Made by a program: the position numbers and the translations under genes. Shown here in pieces: positions 1-5,809 of a stretch of 6,511 nucleotides of DNA. Each line of letters opens with the position of its first letter. Within the stretch, counting starts at the first letter, position 1. Source of the DNA: an uncultured Oscillospiraceae bacterium (GTDB lineage: Bacteria > Bacillota > Clostridia > Oscillospirales > Oscillospiraceae). The notes beneath the pieces are model-generated. The model had not been told where the DNA came from and did not search any database. It saw nothing but the letters and a program-made list of their open reading frames with translations. The stretch lies in contig CAAEKI010000090.1 in NCBI GenBank assembly GCA_900756495.1, forward strand, positions 1 through 6,511. The letters are read 5' to 3'.

Positions 1-314
1 GCCTCCGCCTCACCCTGGACCTGGCGCCGGGGACCGTGGCCGGGGACCGGACGGAGCTGGAGCGGCTGGGCGGGGAACTGTGCCTGACGGTGGAGAACGA
101 CGGCGACCCCATCCCCGCGGAGGACCTGCCCCGGATTTGGGATCCGTTCTATAAGGGCGACAGGGCCCGCGGCAGGGACAGCGGGGGCGCAGGGCTCGGC
201 CTAGCCCTGGTCAGACAGATTGCCGCAAGTTACGGAGGACGCTGTGCGGCGGAAAATTTGGAAGGAGCAGTGCGATTTACGGTTACGCTTCCAGCCTTGC
301 ATTCGATCTGTTGA
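1..314 (+). CDS. Sensor histidine kinase, C-terminal ATP-binding domain (5' truncated)
   Basis: This is the end of a two-component sensor kinase, which autophosphorylates a histidine and passes the phosphate to a response regulator. The gene enters from the left edge in the frame beginning at base 3 and ends at TGA 312-314, leaving about 103 residues. The visible part is the GHKL/HATPase_c fold. A G1-box is seen as ENDGDPIP, an F-box as WDPFYKGDRARG, and a G2-box as GAGLGLALVRQIAASYGG, followed by the closing beta strand AVRFTVTLP. The N-box, the phospho-accepting histidine, any HAMP domain and any sensor or membrane segments lie outside the window, so its signal and its partner regulator are unknown. 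A partner response regulator would be expected just upstream. The short gap and candidate promoter after it suggest the next gene may be transcribed independently. Confidence 0.93.
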   Translation, partial: LRLTLDLAPGTVAGDRTELERLGGELCLTVENDGDPIPAEDLPRIWDPFYKGDRARGRDSGGAGLGLALVRQIAASYGGRCAAENLEGAVRFTVTLPALHSIC

Positions 315-325
315 TATGCTATGAT
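297..325 (+). promoter_or_regulatory. Candidate extended -10 promoter for the DUF975 gene
   Basis: A TATGAT hexamer at 320-325 is preceded by TG plus one base (317-319), an extended -10 arrangement. A weak -35, TTGCAT (297-302), lies 17 bp upstream and overlaps the end of the kinase gene. Transcription would start near 332, giving a leader of about 35 nt before the ATG at 367. The -35 matches consensus only in TTG, so the call rests on the extended -10. Confidence 0.4.
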
Positions 326-366
326 AAAGAGCAGCACCAAAACAGAGAGAAAGCGAGGCAGATGGA

Positions 367-1239
367 ATGGGTTTTAGCCGTTATGAGGCAAAAATGCGGG
401 CCAAGGCCAGCATGCGGGGGGCCTACCCTCACCCTATGCTGGTGACTCTGGTATATATCCTGATGACCGTAGTGTTGATGTACGTGGTCATATTCCTGTG
501 CTTTGGATCCCTGTTCGCCCAGATGGCGGCCTATATTGCGATGGGATACGACTCCATGGACGTCATGATGCGGCTGCACCCCATGCTCGCAATGCCCGGG
601 CTCTTCCTCGGCCTGACGATTCTTTTGAGCCTCTATATGTCAGTGGTGGGCTTTGGCTATACCTCGTACTCTCTGCGCTTGGCCCGAAATGAGCAGCCCG
701 GTTACCGGAACCTGTTGGACGGCTTTGCCATGATGGGCCGGGTCTTGCTGCTGTATATCCTCCAGATGGTCTTTTTGTTCCTGTGGGCTCTGCTGGGAAT
801 GGTCCCCATGTTCCTGGTGCTGATCCTCTCCATCGTGACTCAGAGCAGCGTATTGGCAGTGCTGGCGCCGCTGCTCTACTGGGTGGCCTTTCTTTTGGTT
901 GTGGTGATGTCCTACCGCTATCGGCTTGGCGCGTATTTCCTGCTGGACCATCCCAATATGGGGGCGCTGGAGGCCATTACTGCCAGCAAAAATGCCATGA
1001 GAGGATGGAAATGGACGCTCTTTGTGGTGGATCTCTCCTTCCTGGGGTGGCAGATTCTCTCCTGCTTTACCTTTGGAATTCTTGGCCTGTGGGTTCAGCC
1101 CTATATGATGGCCACGGTTGCCAATTTCTATGATTTCGTGGTCCATGGGGGCTACAGCTCGCCTGATTTCCGACAGAACCCTTACGGCACACCCAACGGA
1201 CGGCCGCGTCCCGGCCAGAACCAAGGGCCGGAGTTTTAA
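367..1239 (+). CDS. DUF975 family polytopic membrane protein
   Basis: This is a 290-residue integral membrane protein of the DUF975 family, whose molecular function is not established. The N-terminus has the family's basic amphipathic stretch before the first helix (SRYEAKMRAKASMRGAY, residues 4-20). Predicted hydrophobic segments lie at about 24-46, 74-98, 123-157 (long enough for two helices), 160-182 and 214-245. The C-terminal core fits the family pattern: YRYRLGAYFLLDHP (183-196), the EAITASKNAMRGWKW segment (202-216), a GW pair (227-228), and QPYMMATVANFYDFV (244-258). The last 30 residues are a hydrophilic, Pro/Gly/Asn-rich tail. The ATG at 367 is chosen because GAGG (355-358) sits 8 nt upstream. 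The ATG at 362 is in another frame. The gene lies 52 nt after the kinase and ends at a strong terminator, so it is probably monocistronic or the tail of the kinase operon. Family assignment is firm; the role is unknown. Confidence 0.88.
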   Translation: MGFSRYEAKMRAKASMRGAYPHPMLVTLVYILMTVVLMYVVIFLCFGSLFAQMAAYIAMGYDSMDVMMRLHPMLAMPGLFLGLTILLSLYMSVVGFGYTSYSLRLARNEQPGYRNLLDGFAMMGRVLLLYILQMVFLFLWALLGMVPMFLVLILSIVTQSSVLAVLAPLLYWVAFLLVVVMSYRYRLGAYFLLDHPNMGALEAITASKNAMRGWKWTLFVVDLSFLGWQILSCFTFGILGLWVQPYMMATVANFYDFVVHGGYSSPDFRQNPYGTPNGRPRPGQNQGPEF

Positions 1240-1252
1240 AAAGAATATATTC

Positions 1253-1290
1253 AAGCGGATGCATACGATTCCTGTATGCATCCGCTTTTT
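1253..1290 (+). terminator. Intrinsic terminator after the DUF975 gene
   Basis: A perfect 14-bp stem pairs 1253-1266 with 1274-1287 around a 7-nt loop (GATTCCT). The stem runs into five consecutive T (1286-1290). It begins 13 nt after the TAA stop at 1237-1239. An A-rich stretch on the left side (1238-1244) could let it work weakly in the opposite direction too. Confidence 0.93.
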
Positions 1291-1338
1291 ACATGGGCGG
1301 CGAAAATGCCTCCCAATGGGTCCGCAACAGATTGTAGC

Positions 1339-1368
1339 TTGACTCTTTGCAGGGGATCACACTATATT
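1339..1368 (+). promoter_or_regulatory. Candidate sigma-A promoter for the XRE-membrane regulator
   Basis: A -35 TTGACT (1339-1344, 5 of 6 to consensus) and a -10 TATATT (1363-1368, 5 of 6) are separated by 18 bp. The expected transcription start near 1375 coincides with the Shine-Dalgarno GAGGTGAT (1375-1382), so the leader would be very short, about 14 nt. That is tight but workable. It follows the previous terminator, so a promoter is expected in this interval. Confidence 0.6.
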
Positions 1369-1388
1369 GGACTTGAGGTGATGAACAG

Positions 1389-2075
1389 ATGTCAATCAGC
1401 AATAACCTTCGTCAGCTGCGCCTGGACAGCGGGATGACACAGGATCAGGCCGCAGAAAAGCTGGGTGTTACCCGGCAGGCACTGTCCAGCTATGAGACGG
1501 GCCGGACAAGGCCGGATATCGACATGCTCATACGGCTTTGCCAGGTATACGGCACCGATCTGGACGGAATGCTCTACGGACAGAGCCGCGGGCTGAGGGC
1601 TGCGCGGAGCGTAAAGATCGCCGCAGTGGCGCTCCTTATTCTGATTACGGGACTGACACTGCTCAGCTCGTCGTTTTTGTTAAGTGCACATTGCCTTTTT
1701 CCGCTGGCAGAAGGCCAGCTGACACAGGCTGGAGAGGCAATGCTTGAACCCCATTTGCGCCTGATTGCGGCGTGGGAGACAACGGACAAAATCATCCTTA
1801 CCGCCGCCTTTTGCGGGTTTGCCGCTATAGTACTCCTCATGACAATAGGAAAATGCGTGCTGCCGGCCAAATACAAAATTGTCTATATGGTTGTCATGAC
1901 GGCGGCGGTTTTACTGGCCGCCATACCCTTTGCCGCTGCGGATCCCGTATTCAAAGCGATCGATTACCTTTTGACGCCCCTGCTCGTCATTGGGCGTATG
2001 CTGTTCTTTTTTGTAGTCTATATTGTGATAGAGCTTGTGCGGAACAAGAAGAAATACAATCCGGAGCCATACTGA
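1389..2075 (+). CDS. XRE-family HTH regulator fused to a four-helix membrane domain
   Basis: This 228-residue protein has an N-terminal Cro/C1-type helix-turn-helix (residues about 4-62). Within it, the first helix of the motif is MTQDQAAEKLGV and the recognition helix is TRQALSSYETG (28-38), followed by RPDIDMLIRLCQVYGTDLDGML, a classic HTH_3 ending. After a basic linker (65-75) come four predicted membrane helices at about 75-99, 134-158, 163-185 and 195-216, ending in a basic cytoplasmic tail (RNKKKYNPEPY). A loop of about 35 residues (99-133) between helices 1 and 2 is probably extracytoplasmic. It is therefore a DNA-binding protein likely anchored in the cytoplasmic membrane; signal and targets are unknown. 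The ATG at 1389 follows GAGGTGAT (1375-1382) at 6-8 nt. The ATG at 1381 is in another frame. The gene is flanked by its own promoter and a strong terminator, so it looks monocistronic. Confidence 0.9.
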   Translation: MSISNNLRQLRLDSGMTQDQAAEKLGVTRQALSSYETGRTRPDIDMLIRLCQVYGTDLDGMLYGQSRGLRAARSVKIAAVALLILITGLTLLSSSFLLSAHCLFPLAEGQLTQAGEAMLEPHLRLIAAWETTDKIILTAAFCGFAAIVLLMTIGKCVLPAKYKIVYMVVMTAAVLLAAIPFAAADPVFKAIDYLLTPLLVIGRMLFFFVVYIVIELVRNKKKYNPEPY

Positions 2076-2113
2076 GGAAGCCGCACTTACTGTAAACTTG
2101 CGTTTTGAGCCGC

Positions 2114-2154
2114 ATCCCCCTTGCCGCACAGATAAGCGGCAAGGGGGATTTTTT
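2114..2154 (+). terminator. Intrinsic terminator after the XRE-membrane regulator
   Basis: A perfect 14-bp stem pairs 2114-2127 with 2136-2149 around an 8-nt loop (ACAGATAA). It contains a CCCCC/GGGGG block and runs into six T (2149-2154). It lies 38 nt beyond the TGA stop at 2073-2075 and isolates the upstream gene from the PadR operon. Confidence 0.95.
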
Positions 2155-2196
2155 GGTGCCGGCGGGAAGATTTCCGGAATCAGCTCTGGTTAATGG

Positions 2197-2225
2197 TTGA
2201 CAGTCTGTGCCGGCAGTATTATAAT
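2197..2225 (+). promoter_or_regulatory. Consensus sigma-A promoter of the PadR operon
   Basis: A perfect -35 TTGACA (2197-2202) and a perfect -10 TATAAT (2220-2225) are separated by the optimal 17 bp. Transcription should start near 2231-2233, inside the dyad at 2232-2254. Such a full-consensus promoter is intrinsically strong and implies that a repressor holds it down, which suits the PadR gene immediately downstream. Confidence 0.88.
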
Positions 2226-2231
2226 TAGTTA

Positions 2232-2254
2232 TACTATTTAGTAATGCTAAATAG
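2232..2254. promoter_or_regulatory. Overlapping dyads, probable PadR operator
   Basis: CTATTTAG (2234-2241) and CTAAATAG (2247-2254) form a perfect 8-bp inverted repeat with a 5-nt spacer. Overlapping it, TACTA (2232-2236) and TAGTA (2239-2243) form a second dyad with a 2-nt spacer. Both lie just downstream of the -10, over the expected start site, where bound repressor would block initiation. PadR proteins are dimers that bind dyads and commonly autoregulate. Assigning this dyad to this PadR is inference. As RNA the 8-bp stem is AU-rich and weak, so a DNA operator is the better reading. Confidence 0.6.
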
Positions 2255-2265
2255 AGAGGGAAGCT

Positions 2266-2275
2266 GGGGGAGGGG
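2266..2275 (+). promoter_or_regulatory. Ribosome binding site fixing the GTG start of the PadR gene
   Basis: The purine run GGGGGAGGGG contains GGAGG at 2269-2273, 6 nt before the in-frame GTG at 2280-2282. It lies downstream of the in-frame ATG at 2244, which has no Shine-Dalgarno site of its own. This supports GTG 2280 as the true start. Confidence 0.8.
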
Positions 2276-2279
2276 TCGT

Positions 2280-2642
2280 GTGAACAGCAAATATGTGCAG
2301 CAATTTAAAAAAGGGGCGCTGGAAATGATGCTCTTGTGCCTGATCGCCCGAAAGGAGACCTATGGGTACGAAATCATTGCGGAACTGAATGAGAAGGGGG
2401 CCTCCATTTTAGGATACGCAAAAGAGGGGACGGTATATCCCATACTCTACCGTCTGCAGGAGGCGGGACTCATTCAGTGCCGCCTCGCTCCCGCGTCGGC
2501 CAATGGCGGCACCAAAAAATATTATTCTCTGACGGAGAAGGGGAAGGCAGCGCTGATGGAACTGATTGCATTTTGGAAAAACTATACTGTGTGTGTAGAT
2601 GGCTTTATCCGTGCGTGTGGGTTGACGGAGGCGGCCGTATGA
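2280..2642 (+). CDS. PadR family transcriptional regulator
   Basis: This is a winged-helix DNA-binding repressor of the small PadR class (120 residues from the GTG at 2280). The order of motifs is typical. QQFKKGALEMMLLCLIARKE (7-26) leads into YGYEI (28-32). The recognition-helix region is GTVYPILYRLQEAGLI (50-65), the wing is GTKKYYSLTEKG (77-88), and a C-terminal dimerisation helix follows (89 to about 112). The length suits the PadR subfamily with one short C-terminal helix. Starting at the ATG at 2244 would add 12 residues unlike the family and encoded by the operator and ribosome binding site, so GTG is preferred. Its stop overlaps the start of the next gene (ATGA, 2639-2642), showing translational coupling to a HAAS/DUF1700 protein, a pairing common in Firmicutes. 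Autoregulation through the dyads at 2232-2254 is inferred. The effector is unknown. Confidence 0.94.
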   Translation: MNSKYVQQFKKGALEMMLLCLIARKETYGYEIIAELNEKGASILGYAKEGTVYPILYRLQEAGLIQCRLAPASANGGTKKYYSLTEKGKAALMELIAFWKNYTVCVDGFIRACGLTEAAV

Positions 2643-3100
2643 AGGAACAATATATCAGGCAGGTGTGGAAGGCGCTTTCCGTTCCAAGGAGACGGAGGCG
2701 AGAGATCATACGCGATTTGAATGAGGCGTTTGATTCCGCGCTGGAACACGGGGAGACGGAGCGGCAGGTGATAGAGCGATTCGGCGCGCCGGCGGATTTT
2801 GCAGCGGGGGTGGAAGAGCAGATAGGCGTTGACCGGAAGGTACGCCTGAAGAGAAGGCGCCTGCTGCAGACAATTTTTACATTGGCCGCTGCCGCCCTGC
2901 TGCTCGCGGTTTGTATCGCTGCAGAGAATATGAAGATGCCGGACAACGTGATCGGGCAGGCTGACGCTATGACTTCAATGCAGGTTGAAGGGGCGTTTAT
3001 GATTGACGCTCCAACGATAGCTGCGGTATTGAGCGGCGGCCTGCTTGCAGCCGGGCTGATTCAGATGATAGGTTTATTCAGAACTCGGAGGGGGCTCTGA
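2639..3100 (+). CDS. HAAS/DUF1700 domain membrane protein
   Basis: This 153-residue protein carries an N-terminal helical HAAS (DUF1700) domain (residues about 1-62). It shows the family pattern YIRQVWKALSVPRRRRREII, then LNEAFDSALEHGETERQVIE and the turn RFGAPADFA. A very basic linker (RKVRLKRRR, 66-74) precedes one membrane helix at about 76-96. A short outer segment (97-125) and a second helix at about 126-147 end in RTRRGL, so both termini are predicted cytoplasmic. The outer segment contains VIGQADAMTSMQV (104-116), which resembles a decayed GGADGPTSIFV-type motif. The ATG at 2639 is fixed by GGAGG (2627-2631), 7 nt upstream; a longer reading back to 2477 runs through PadR in another frame. 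HAAS proteins are typically encoded next to PadR regulators and are thought to act with them in membrane-linked signalling. The specific role here is unknown. Confidence 0.88.
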   Translation: MKEQYIRQVWKALSVPRRRRREIIRDLNEAFDSALEHGETERQVIERFGAPADFAAGVEEQIGVDRKVRLKRRRLLQTIFTLAAAALLLAVCIAAENMKMPDNVIGQADAMTSMQVEGAFMIDAPTIAAVLSGGLLAAGLIQMIGLFRTRRGL

Positions 3101-3101
3101 A

Positions 3102-3551
3102 ATGAAAAGGATGCTTGGAATCTCAGCCGTGCTCTTCCTGGTGATATGGCTGGCCGCCTGTACGGGCGGCGGGAGGAGCGATGCGGAGGATACGGCGGCA
3201 GTTCCTGCATCCTCTGCGGGCGCCCTTGTCATATTGGACAGCGGCGCATGGCCGGAAAATGAGTATACCGAGCATATACCCAGGTTGGATGCGGGGACGG
3301 TTACGGGCGGCTGGATTGATATGGAGCAGGATTACTGTTATATTGAGAGCTCCGGGGTGGATGAAACCGATGCTGAGAACTACTTGGAAACTTTGGAGCA
3401 GAACGGCTTTCAAGAGATAGAGGAGGTATCGGAGCAAATAGAAGGACAGGCTGACGTCTCGACCGGTGTTTTACTGTCCAACGGTGAGGCCGCTCTGAGC
3501 ATTGCCTGTTTTCAGGATTATTTTGGCATGTACATTCATGTTTCCGGGTAA
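3102..3551 (+). CDS. Putative secreted lipoprotein of the PadR operon
   Basis: This 149-residue protein has a type II signal peptide. It has a basic start (MKRM), a hydrophobic core (LGISAVLFLVIWL) and a lipobox LAAC with the lipidated cysteine at residue 20, followed by a Gly/Ser linker. The mature part is acidic. It contains WPENEYTEHIPRLDAGTVTG (50-69), a strand YCYIESSG (78-85), an amphipathic helix DAENYLETLEQNGFQ (90-104) and a final set of predicted strands (120-148). This WP, then IP, then YLxxLxxxGF layout resembles small clostridial lipoprotein domains of the DUF6591 kind. That comparison is from memory and unverified. The start has GGAGGGG (3087-3093) 8 nt upstream and lies one base after the HAAS stop, so it is co-transcribed. 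It would sit on the outer face of the membrane. The function is unknown, and a cell-envelope sensor or stress role is only inferred from context. Confidence 0.82.
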   Translation: MKRMLGISAVLFLVIWLAACTGGGRSDAEDTAAVPASSAGALVILDSGAWPENEYTEHIPRLDAGTVTGGWIDMEQDYCYIESSGVDETDAENYLETLEQNGFQEIEEVSEQIEGQADVSTGVLLSNGEAALSIACFQDYFGMYIHVSG

Positions 3552-3588
3552 TCTGCTGGGCCTCTTTGTTGAGAGGGGGCGGTCAAAT

Positions 3589-3630
3589 AGATACAGGGGT
3601 CAGACCGGCATCTGTCTGACCCCTGTATCT
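3589..3630. repeat. 17-bp perfect inverted repeat at the convergent operon junction
   Basis: Bases 3589-3605 and 3614-3630 are perfect reverse complements around an 8-nt loop (CGGCATCT). The GC-rich core is GGGGTCAGAC/GTCTGACCCC. It lies 37 nt past the lipoprotein stop and 96 nt past the subunit D stop on the other strand, so it sits where a shared bidirectional terminator would be expected. Neither side has a run of T, so it is not a standard intrinsic terminator. It may be a factor-assisted terminator, a 3'-end stabilising hairpin, or a copy of a dispersed palindromic repeat. Confidence 0.75.
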
Positions 3631-3726
3631 TATGATAAGCGAGACCATTTTGGCTGTGAAAATAAAAGCGGAAAACAAGCTGCTTATTCATGATGGCAGG
3701 CTTTATAAAATCCTGGCCGCATACAT

Positions 3727-4332
3727 TTATGTCTGGGTGCGTTTGATGACCTTCAGGCGGACGAATTCCTCCCGCTCCTTTTCCTCAAGGGCCTCGGTGA
3801 TCACCCGGATGGTCTCATCAAAGCCGGGGATAACGATATTTTTCAGCGCGTTGGCCCGCTTCTGCGTTTTTTTGATGGACTCAGCCAGCCGATAGATGGA
3901 GGTCTCCACCTCGGCCAGTTGCCGCACCAGTTCTTTTACCCTGTGGAACTTGATATAGCACTCGTCAAGGGCGGAGCTGGTGTGGACGAAGCCGTACTCC
4001 GGTCTGGCGGGAGGGACGTCGCCGGGAATATGGGGGATCTCCACCCCCATAACCGACCGGTACTGGAGCTCCAGGGTGTCGTCAATATCTACCCCCTCCG
4101 CAATGCGATCGCAGACGCCCAGACGGATATTCGCCTGCTGAAGAGAGGCATAGGCCTCGGTAAAGACGGTGTCGATTTGTTCCTGAACCGCTTTGGCCGC
4201 GTCCATCAGGCCCATCATTTCCCGGATGAGGATATTCCGCTTGCGGTCCATCAGCTCGTATCCGGTGGAGGCCAGGGCGCGGGAGCGTTTGGCGGCCATC
4301 AGGTTGCCTTTGGTAGGGAGAATTGCGGCCAT
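3727..4332 (-). CDS. atpD: V-type ATP synthase subunit D
   Basis: This is the central-stalk (rotor axle) subunit of the A/V-type ATPase, also called NtpD. It transmits rotation between the A3B3 head and the membrane ring. It has 201 residues, a normal length. Both family signatures are intact. The N-terminal coiled-coil helix has PTKGNLMAAKRSRALASTGY (6-25) followed by DRKRNILIREMM (29-40). The C-terminal coiled-coil helix has KKTQKRANALKNIVIPGF (154-171) followed by LEEKEREEFVRLKVIK (182-197). The middle (about 70-125) is the variable globular part. The ATG is on the complement at 4332-4330, with AAAGGAGG (complement of 4342-4349) 9 nt upstream. It follows subunit B by 22 nt and is co-transcribed with A and B. 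No further gene lies downstream on this strand before the convergent junction, so D closes the operon here. Confidence 0.97.
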   Translation of the reverse strand: MAAILPTKGNLMAAKRSRALASTGYELMDRKRNILIREMMGLMDAAKAVQEQIDTVFTEAYASLQQANIRLGVCDRIAEGVDIDDTLELQYRSVMGVEIPHIPGDVPPARPEYGFVHTSSALDECYIKFHRVKELVRQLAEVETSIYRLAESIKKTQKRANALKNIVIPGFDETIRVITEALEEKEREEFVRLKVIKRTQT

Positions 4333-4354
4333 GCCGAATGGCCTCCTTTCCGCA

Positions 4355-5761
4355 TTAGGATTTTACCGTGGGGGCGAGCGTCTTCCAGGCATCCTCCACA
4401 TAGTGGGCCTCGATGGTATTGGCGTCAATCCGATCCAGCTCGGACTTGGGCAGCAGCGTCAGGAGCTTCCAGCCGATATCCAGAGTCTGCTCCATCGTCC
4501 GGTCCTCCAGCAGGCTTTGACTGACAAAGTGCTCCTCAAAGGCCCGGCCAAAGGCCAGATACTGCTTGTCGGTCTCACTGAGCTCATCCTCGCCGATAAC
4601 GCTGGCCAGGCTTCGGGCGTCCTGCACCTTGGAGTAGGAGGCGAAGAGCTGGTTGGAGAGGGCCGGATGGTCGGCCCGTGTGAAGCCCTCGCCGATACCG
4701 TCCTTCATCAGGCGGGACAGGGAGGAGAGGATATTGACCGGGGGATAGACGCCCTTCTGATCCATATCACGGTCCAGGACGATCTGGCCCTCGGTGATGT
4801 AGCCGGTCAGGTCCGGGATGGGGTGGGTGATATCGTCGTTGGGCATGGTGAGAATGGGAACCTGGGTCACCGAACCGCTCTTGCCCTGAATCATGCCGGC
4901 CCGCTCATAGAGGGAGGCCAGATCGGAGTAGAGATAGGCGGGGAAGCCCTTGCGGGAGGGGATCTCGCCCTTGGAGGAGGAGAACTCGCGCAGGGCCTCG
5001 CAGTAGGAGGTCATATCAGTCATGATGACCAGCACATGGTAGCCATGCTGAAAGGCGAGATACTCGGCGGCAGTGAGCGCGCAGCGGGGGGTCAATATAC
5101 GCTCGATAATGGGGTCGGACGCCAGGTTCAGGAACATGACGACCCGCTGAAGCGCACCCGCATCTTCAAAGGAGCGACGGAAGAACTCGGCGGTGTCGTT
5201 CTTGACGCCCATGGCGGCAAAGACGATGGCGAACTCTCCATCCTCACCGGCCACCTTGGCCTGACGCACGATTTGAGCAGCCAGTTCGTTGTGCTTCATA
5301 CCGGAGCCGGAGAAGATCGGCAGCTTCTGTCCGCGGATGAGAGTGGCAGTGCCGTCGATAGCCGAGATACCGGTATAGATACAGCTCCGGGGATATTGGC
5401 GGGATACCGGATTGATGGCTGAGCCGTTGATATTGCGCCTCTCGTCGGGGAAGAGCTCACCCAGTCCGTCGATGGGACGGCCGGCGCCGTCAAAGATGCG
5501 GCCCAGCATCTCGCGAGACAGGGCGATATCCATGGGCTTACCCGTGAAATGGGTGCGGGCATTCTCCAGGGAAATGCCTCTGGTACCCTCGAATACCTGG
5601 AGGATAACGCGATCTCCATCTATCAGGATGACCCGCCCGTACCGGCGCTCCCCGCCCTCCAGTGTGATCTCGGCCATCTCGTCAAAGGACACGCCGGACA
5701 CGCCCTGCAGCGCAATCAGCGATCCGGACAGCTCGGACAGGCCGATGTATTCCAATCTCAT
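4355..5761 (-). CDS. atpB: V-type ATP synthase subunit B (non-catalytic)
   Basis: This is the regulatory, non-catalytic nucleotide-binding subunit of the V1 head (also NtpB), alternating with subunit A in the hexamer. It has 468 residues, full length for bacterial B subunits. The N-terminal beta-barrel (about 1-72) is followed by [18 protein letters not shown] (82-99). The position of the P-loop is occupied by [18 protein letters not shown] (147-164), without the GKT of a Walker A, as expected for B. Other landmarks are [12 protein letters not shown] (175-186), [11 protein letters not shown] (243-253), [17 protein letters not shown] (273-289), [20 protein letters not shown] (297-316) and the ATPase alpha/beta signature [10 protein letters not shown] (340-349). 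The C-terminal helical domain runs to LAPTVKS. The ATG is at the complement of 5761-5759, with GAGGTGAT (complement of 5765-5772) just upstream. It lies 48 nt after A and 22 nt before D, in the usual A-B-D order. Confidence 0.98.
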   Translation of the reverse strand: MRLEYIGLSELSGSLIALQGVSGVSFDEMAEITLEGGERRYGRVILIDGDRVILQVFEGTRGISLENARTHFTGKPMDIALSREMLGRIFDGAGRPIDGLGELFPDERRNINGSAINPVSRQYPRSCIYTGISAIDGTATLIRGQKLPIFSGSGMKHNELAAQIVRQAKVAGEDGEFAIVFAAMGVKNDTAEFFRRSFEDAGALQRVVMFLNLASDPIIERILTPRCALTAAEYLAFQHGYHVLVIMTDMTSYCEALREFSSSKGEIPSRKGFPAYLYSDLASLYERAGMIQGKSGSVTQVPILTMPNDDITHPIPDLTGYITEGQIVLDRDMDQKGVYPPVNILSSLSRLMKDGIGEGFTRADHPALSNQLFASYSKVQDARSLASVIGEDELSETDKQYLAFGRAFEEHFVSQSLLEDRTMEQTLDIGWKLLTLLPKSELDRIDANTIEAHYVEDAWKTLAPTVKS

Positions 5762-5785
5762 AAAATCACCTCGGGACTTCGATTG

Positions 5786-5803
5786 CCTTCCGCCAGGGGA
5801 AGG
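5786..5803 (-). other. Small hairpin in the subunit A to B intercistronic gap
   Basis: CCTTCC (5786-5791) and GGAAGG (5798-5803) form a perfect 6-bp stem with a 6-nt loop, in the 48-nt gap between the A stop and the B start. There is no T-run after it on the minus strand, so it is not a terminator. It could be an mRNA-processing or stabilising element, but a stem this short may be chance. Confidence 0.25.
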
Positions 5804-5809
5804 TGCATT

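Noticed and set aside
640..1281. A 213-codon open frame on the - strand
   Set aside because: It is antisense to the DUF975 gene, with a His/Gln-rich composition that mirrors hydrophobic codons on the other strand. It even runs through the terminator hairpin.
2156..2214. An 8-bp direct repeat (GTGCCGGC) at 2156-2163 and 2207-2214
   Set aside because: It is short and GC-rich, the first copy sits just after a terminator and the second in a promoter spacer. No mobile-element features lie between them, so chance is adequate.
2477..2638. Upstream extension of the HAAS protein to an ATG at 2477
   Set aside because: The extension overlaps PadR in another frame and reads as non-homologous sequence. 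The ATG at 2639 has a good Shine-Dalgarno site and begins exactly at the HAAS domain.
3631..3726. Possible terminator directly after subunit D on the - strand
   Set aside because: Only a short bulged stem (GGC-AGG/CCTGCC type, around 3696-3718) can be drawn and no T-run follows it. The strong palindrome at 3589-3630 is the better candidate for ending that transcript.
4193..5422. A 409-codon open frame on the + strand
   Set aside because: It lies antisense to subunits B and D, both of which are unmistakable. Its translation is rich in low-complexity Gly/Leu/Val/Gln and has no recognisable domain. It is a by-product of GC-rich codon use.
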